The position numbers and the translations under genes are program-made. From NCBI GenBank assembly GCA_947034895.1, contig OX344762.1:26826760-26890759 (forward strand): a DNA stretch of 64,000 nt. The letters run 5' to 3'. Shown in pieces: positions 60,401 to 64,000 of this stretch. The notes under the pieces were generated by a model. It was not told where the DNA came from. It was given only the letters and a program-made list of their open reading frames with translations, and searched no databases. Position 1 is the stretch's first letter. Every line of letters starts with the position of its first letter. The DNA is from Rhytidiadelphus loreus (lineage: Eukaryota > Streptophyta > Bryopsida > Hypnales > Hylocomiaceae).

Positions 60401-63400
60401 ATGAACTTACGAAGTGCAACAATGCGAAAGGTTGGAGAGGCGCCTCAAGAAGGCGGCGAGGGTGGTGAGGGCGACAAGGGTTTACCTGATTGCATCGAAG
60501 GTGTCCACGCTCTGGAAATCGAAGCCACCGAAACACCACAACAGGTAACATTTTTTACCCTCTTTGAATACTTCCTAGTGCTATAGCTCATCACCTCGTT
60601 AACAAGGCATCATTTTTGAGTTTTCTTTATTGTTTTTGGGTTCGCGGAAGTTTAGAAGACATGTTCAAAAAAAATTATCTTTTGCTGATTTAGGGTGTAG
60701 AAGAACGCCTCGTCAACGAGGTGGCAATTTCAAGTTTTCTACTGTAGGGTTGCAATCGGCTACCAAAACATTCAAAGACATGTTTCAGATTTTCTTTCAA
60801 TTGCTGATTTAGGCTGTAGAAGGTCACCTCGTCAACGAGGTGGCAAATTTAGGTTCTCTATAGTTCTCATTTTTGAGTTTAAGCTTGCTCTACATGTTGT
60901 AGAATTTTTTTTCCAATGACTGATTTTGGTTCTAGAAGACTACCTCGTCAACGAGGTGACAATTTTAGATTCTTTAGGGTTTTTTATGAACTAGTCAAAG
61001 CTTGCTCTACATGTTGTAGAATTTTTTTTCCAATGACTGATTTTGGTTCTAAAAGACCACCTCGTCAACGAGGTGATAATTTCAGATTCTTTAGGGTTTT
61101 CATGAACTAGTCAAAGCTTGCTTGAAATGTTGCTGGATTTTTTTCAAAAGCTGATTTTACTTGTAGAAGACAACCTCGTCAACGAGGTGATAATTTCAGA
61201 TTCTTTAGGATTTTCATGAACTAGTCAAAGCTTGCTTAAAATGTTGCTGGATTTTTTTCAAAGGCTGATTTTACTTGTAGAAGACTACCTCGTCAACGAG
61301 GTGATAATTTCAGATTCTTTAGAGTTATGATGAACTACTCAAAGCTTGCTTAAAATGTTGCTGGATTTTTTTCAAAGGCTGATTTTACTTGTAGAAGACT
61401 ACCTCGTCAACGAGGTGGTAATTTCAGATTCTTTAGGGTTATGATGAACTACTCAAAGCTTGCTTAAAATGTTGCTGGATTTTTTTCAAAGGCTGATTTT
61501 ACTTGTAGAAGACTACCTCGTCAACGAGGTGGTAATTTCAGATTCTTTAGGGTTATGATGAACTACTCAAAGCGCTTGCTTGAAATGTTGCTGGATTTTT
61601 TGGGACATGGCTGATTTTGCTTGTAGAAGACCACCTCGTCAACGAGGTGATAATTTCAGATTCTTTAGGGTTCTAGGGAACTAGTCAAAGCTTGCTTGAA
61701 ATGTTGCTAGATTTTTGTGGACATGGCTGATTTTGCTTCTACAAGATGGCCTCGTCAACGAAGTGACAATTTGAAATAATCTAGGGTTGTGATCAACTAA
61801 TCCAAGCTTACTAAATATGTTTCAAATTTTTGTAATGGTTGATTTTGTTTCTAAAATTCCACCTCATCCCACACCTTGTTGATGAAATAGAGCTTCATGG
61901 ACATTGATGGAGGGCTTCTCCAAGTGGAAAGATTGGACCTCATCATCAATGATGATTCTCAGCTTACCATTACCATTGCACCGGTAAGATTTGTTTCTAA
62001 CTCTTTTTGCTTTTATGCATTTTTCATTGACTGCTCTTGTTGCACCATTGTGAGTCATTATCCTTTGAGTTTCAATGTAATGCTTTTTACTATTAACTCA
62101 ATTTTTGGATTGAATGTACCGTTCATTGTAGGCGGATCACATTGTTCATAGTGAAGATATTGATCCAACTTTTGAGGGTCGAACTATGGAGGAGGTGGAA
62201 CAAGATGTGCGCAATGGTCAAAAACTTGACTCCAATGCTGTCATCAACAGTATGCTATTCAACAGTGGTGGATCGGGATCACGCTTTGATATTCCTTTGT
62301 GCAGGATGATAGGACTTCCATTAGTTCGCCCCCTCCTTCAGAGTCAAGTGAAACGATTGGAGGCTGAGTTTGTCCATGGATACCGATAAGGTGATCGTGT
62401 ACTTTATGTGTCTACTACAAATGACAAGGGACTATACAAATTAGTAACCCCGGAGATTGTGGAGACATGGAATGATCATTGGATAGAGGTGAATGACCAT
62501 TTTGAGGGTTGGTTGAAGTCTCAACCATCCATCTCACATTTGTCAAACCATATGTTCTTTGTGTGGGATGGCAATCATAGATTGGCAGCTTGGTATGATT
62601 ACATCAATAGGATGCATCGATATGATCGTGAGAAGCATATACCCGTTGATTGTATGCTTCTGGTATCAGAGGGTCGTACATGCATTCTATTGGAGGCTAT
62701 GAATGACATCAATTGGTGAGTTTCAATTTCTATTCCAATTTTTTTTTTAAACTTCATCACTTCCTTTGGTGTATTGCAGTACTCTATGATTTCAAATTCC
62801 TTTATCTTACTTTCTATTTTTGTGGCTAATTGTAGGTCTACCGAGCATTCCCATGTCAAGAGCAATTTGGTTCAACAATTGCTGAACCAAATTGCTGTAC
62901 AATTGTACCTATGGCAACATGAAACTGGAGGAATTTAAAGGTCTTCTAAGCAATGAGGATTACAAAAAATGCAAGAATAGAAAACTCCCAGGTGCTTGGT
63001 ATCCATTGACATCAAACGTCTTCATACAATTTCTTCATCGGGTGAGTGTACAATGTTTGCAAAAGTTTTTCATTCATTTGCTAAATTTTCTTAAATTTGT
63101 TCTACATTGGTTTAACATTCTTATTTTTCATGTGCAGCAAGAGATTGTTGTTGTTTCAGATGCTGCAGTACGAACATACTATGAGAAAACCAAGCCCGAA
63201 GACCGAACTCCAAGAGGAGTACATGATGCTATGACCCTAGCCGCCACTGCAGCTATCAAAGGTTTTCGAACTGAGTTTGATAAACAATCAGCCATTACAA
63301 ATCCCAAAAATGGCGTTGGATTTTTGGAAGAGGTATGTAATTTTGATTGCTTGCAAATGAATGAATTGCATGATTTACATGATTACTTTTGGTGTTGGTT

Positions 63401-64000
63401 TTCACTATGATTTTTTATCTTTGAAATTTCAGATCTACTTGTATTACAGCGCCAATGAGAAGCCAGAGATGTCATTGGAAAAACTTCAGAGGATATCTAC
63501 ATGTGTAGTTCAGCCACACCACAAGGTTCGTTGGCTTCGTTGGTGGAACTCTACTGAGACTTCCAGGGAGGGCTTCACATTTCCTGCCCTTGGTTTCAAC
63601 ACATCAACCTTAGACTCTTGGCTCTCTAAGGCTGTTTTTTGGGTTGAGGTATATTATGAACCTTCTCTTTCATTCACATAATCAATACTTTCTTTTATAA
63701 GCTTCTTTTATAAGCTTTTATTTGCATTCTTCTTCTATTGTTGTATCATCATATGTTTTACTTGAACAATGTTATATTTACTTTGTTGGAGTTGTTTGTA
63801 GTTGGAAGAGGCAGCAAAAGCAGAATTCACAAGCATCATCAAATCTGAAAATATTATGGTTCAATGGAGTGCCAATGATGAATTGGATACAATTGGAGAT
63901 TACGTGGAGACATGGCGTATTGTATTATGGGGTCATGGTTTTTGGTGGCTCTTCAAAAAGGATTCTTCATATTCAAAGTCCACTCCTTTTAAAGAGCAAG
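60401..64000 (+). CDS. ParB/sulfiredoxin-like domain protein, multi-exon, runs off right edge; this copy damaged
   Basis: Proposed exons are 60401-60544, 61891-61983, 62132-62715, 62836-63041, 63138-63332, 63433-63648 and 63802 onward. All junctions are GT-AG and compatible in phase except where damaged. Exon 3 reads FDIPLCRMIGLPLVRPLLQS and later FFVWDGNHRLAAW with IPVDCMLL. This is the order of the ParB/Srx fold: IPL strand, Arg, S/V-L helix, the DGxHRxxA nucleotide-binding loop, then a V strand. Such domains bind CTP/ATP or act on DNA in bacteria. Later exons (TKPEDRTPRGVHDAMTLAAT, WLRWWNSTETSREGFTFPAL) match nothing I know. A TAA at 62387-62389 lies in exon 3. A frameshift falls in exon 4 at about 62877-62910, beside a 14-bp inverted repeat. 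The window may hold one decayed member of a larger family. It is partial, with no C-terminus. Confidence 0.55.
60592..61764. repeat. Array of about eleven 114-119-bp units, each with a 16-bp palindrome
   Basis: The core ACCTCGTCAACGAGGT (7-base arms, 2-base centre) begins at 60826, 60942, 61059, 61173, 61287, 61401, 61515 and 61633 without a single change. Variants are at 60592 (ACCTCGTTAACAAGGC), 60707 (first base changed) and 61749 (decayed). Spacing is 114-119 bases. Units 5-8 are close to identical (GATTTTACTTGTAGAAGAC before, TAATTTCAGATTCTTTAG after), whereas units 1-4 and 9-10 differ in the flanks yet keep the core. The array fills the first intron of the ParB-like gene (60545-61890). 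Confidence 0.93.
62861..62896. repeat. 14-bp inverted repeat at the frameshift in the ParB-like gene
   Basis: AGCAATTTGGTTCA (62861-62874) is followed by 8 bases and its exact reverse complement TGAACCAAATTGCT (62883-62896). A 12-base palindrome GTACAATTGTAC follows immediately. The reading frame changes across this spot, so a template-switch or palindromic insertion is a likely cause. Confidence 0.75.

Noticed and set aside
60592..61764. CRISPR-like array
   Set aside because: Inter-core sequence is repeated as well, so it is a tandem array of 115-bp units, not repeat-spacer alternation.
1..64000. tRNA or rRNA genes
   Set aside because: No convincing TTCGANTC-type T-arm with matching acceptor stem, and no conserved rRNA segment, was found on either strand.

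Overview
The window looks like nuclear DNA of a photosynthetic land plant. Three apparently intact, intron-containing genes support this: an apoplastic maize-type polyamine oxidase, a chloroplast PDZ-rubredoxin protein of the ENH1 type, and a plant-type condensation-domain protein. All have short GT-AG introns and exons clearly richer in GC than the AT-rich surroundings. Gene spacing of about 10 kb and compact introns fit a bryophyte such as a liverwort, hornwort or moss better than a seed plant. That placement is an inference; the sequence does not prove a species.

Layout. 0-27 kb is mostly transposon-derived: a foldback element, a paired 300-bp element, a decayed eL30 ribosomal protein copy, a 1.8-kb near-perfect palindrome, a dead PIF/Harbinger transposase, several hairpin elements, a complete 4.7-kb pogo element with TIRs and TA target duplication, an 11-copy 50-bp tandem array, TTAA-flanked elements and a remnant of a Harbinger-associated NAM-like protein. 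28.6-33 kb is the 11-exon polyamine oxidase gene. 33-43 kb is again repeats, including a Ty1/copia RNase H scrap and a second pogo element that landed inside the terminal CACTA of an older CACTA-type MITE. 43.4-49.4 kb holds the ENH1-like and condensation-domain genes in tandem on the minus strand. 49.5-55.4 kb is repeat-rich intergenic DNA. 55.4-59 kb carries a WRKY-GCM1 zinc-finger plus MULE transposase-like reading frame with three in-frame stops. 59.5-64 kb holds plus-strand exons of an unrecognised gene family. The main one has a ParB/sulfiredoxin-like domain and runs off the right edge.

The most unusual feature is the first intron of the ParB-like gene. It is essentially an array of about eleven 114-119-bp units, each built around the same 16-bp inverted repeat ACCTCGTCAACGAGGT. 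The palindrome is better conserved than the rest of the unit. A ParB-domain gene that carries an array of 16-bp palindromes is the best candidate for an undescribed system here, although the copy present has one in-frame stop and one frameshift.

The three intact genes are not obviously functionally linked. The rest of the window mainly records successive mobile-element insertions, many datable by nesting, target-site duplications and decay.
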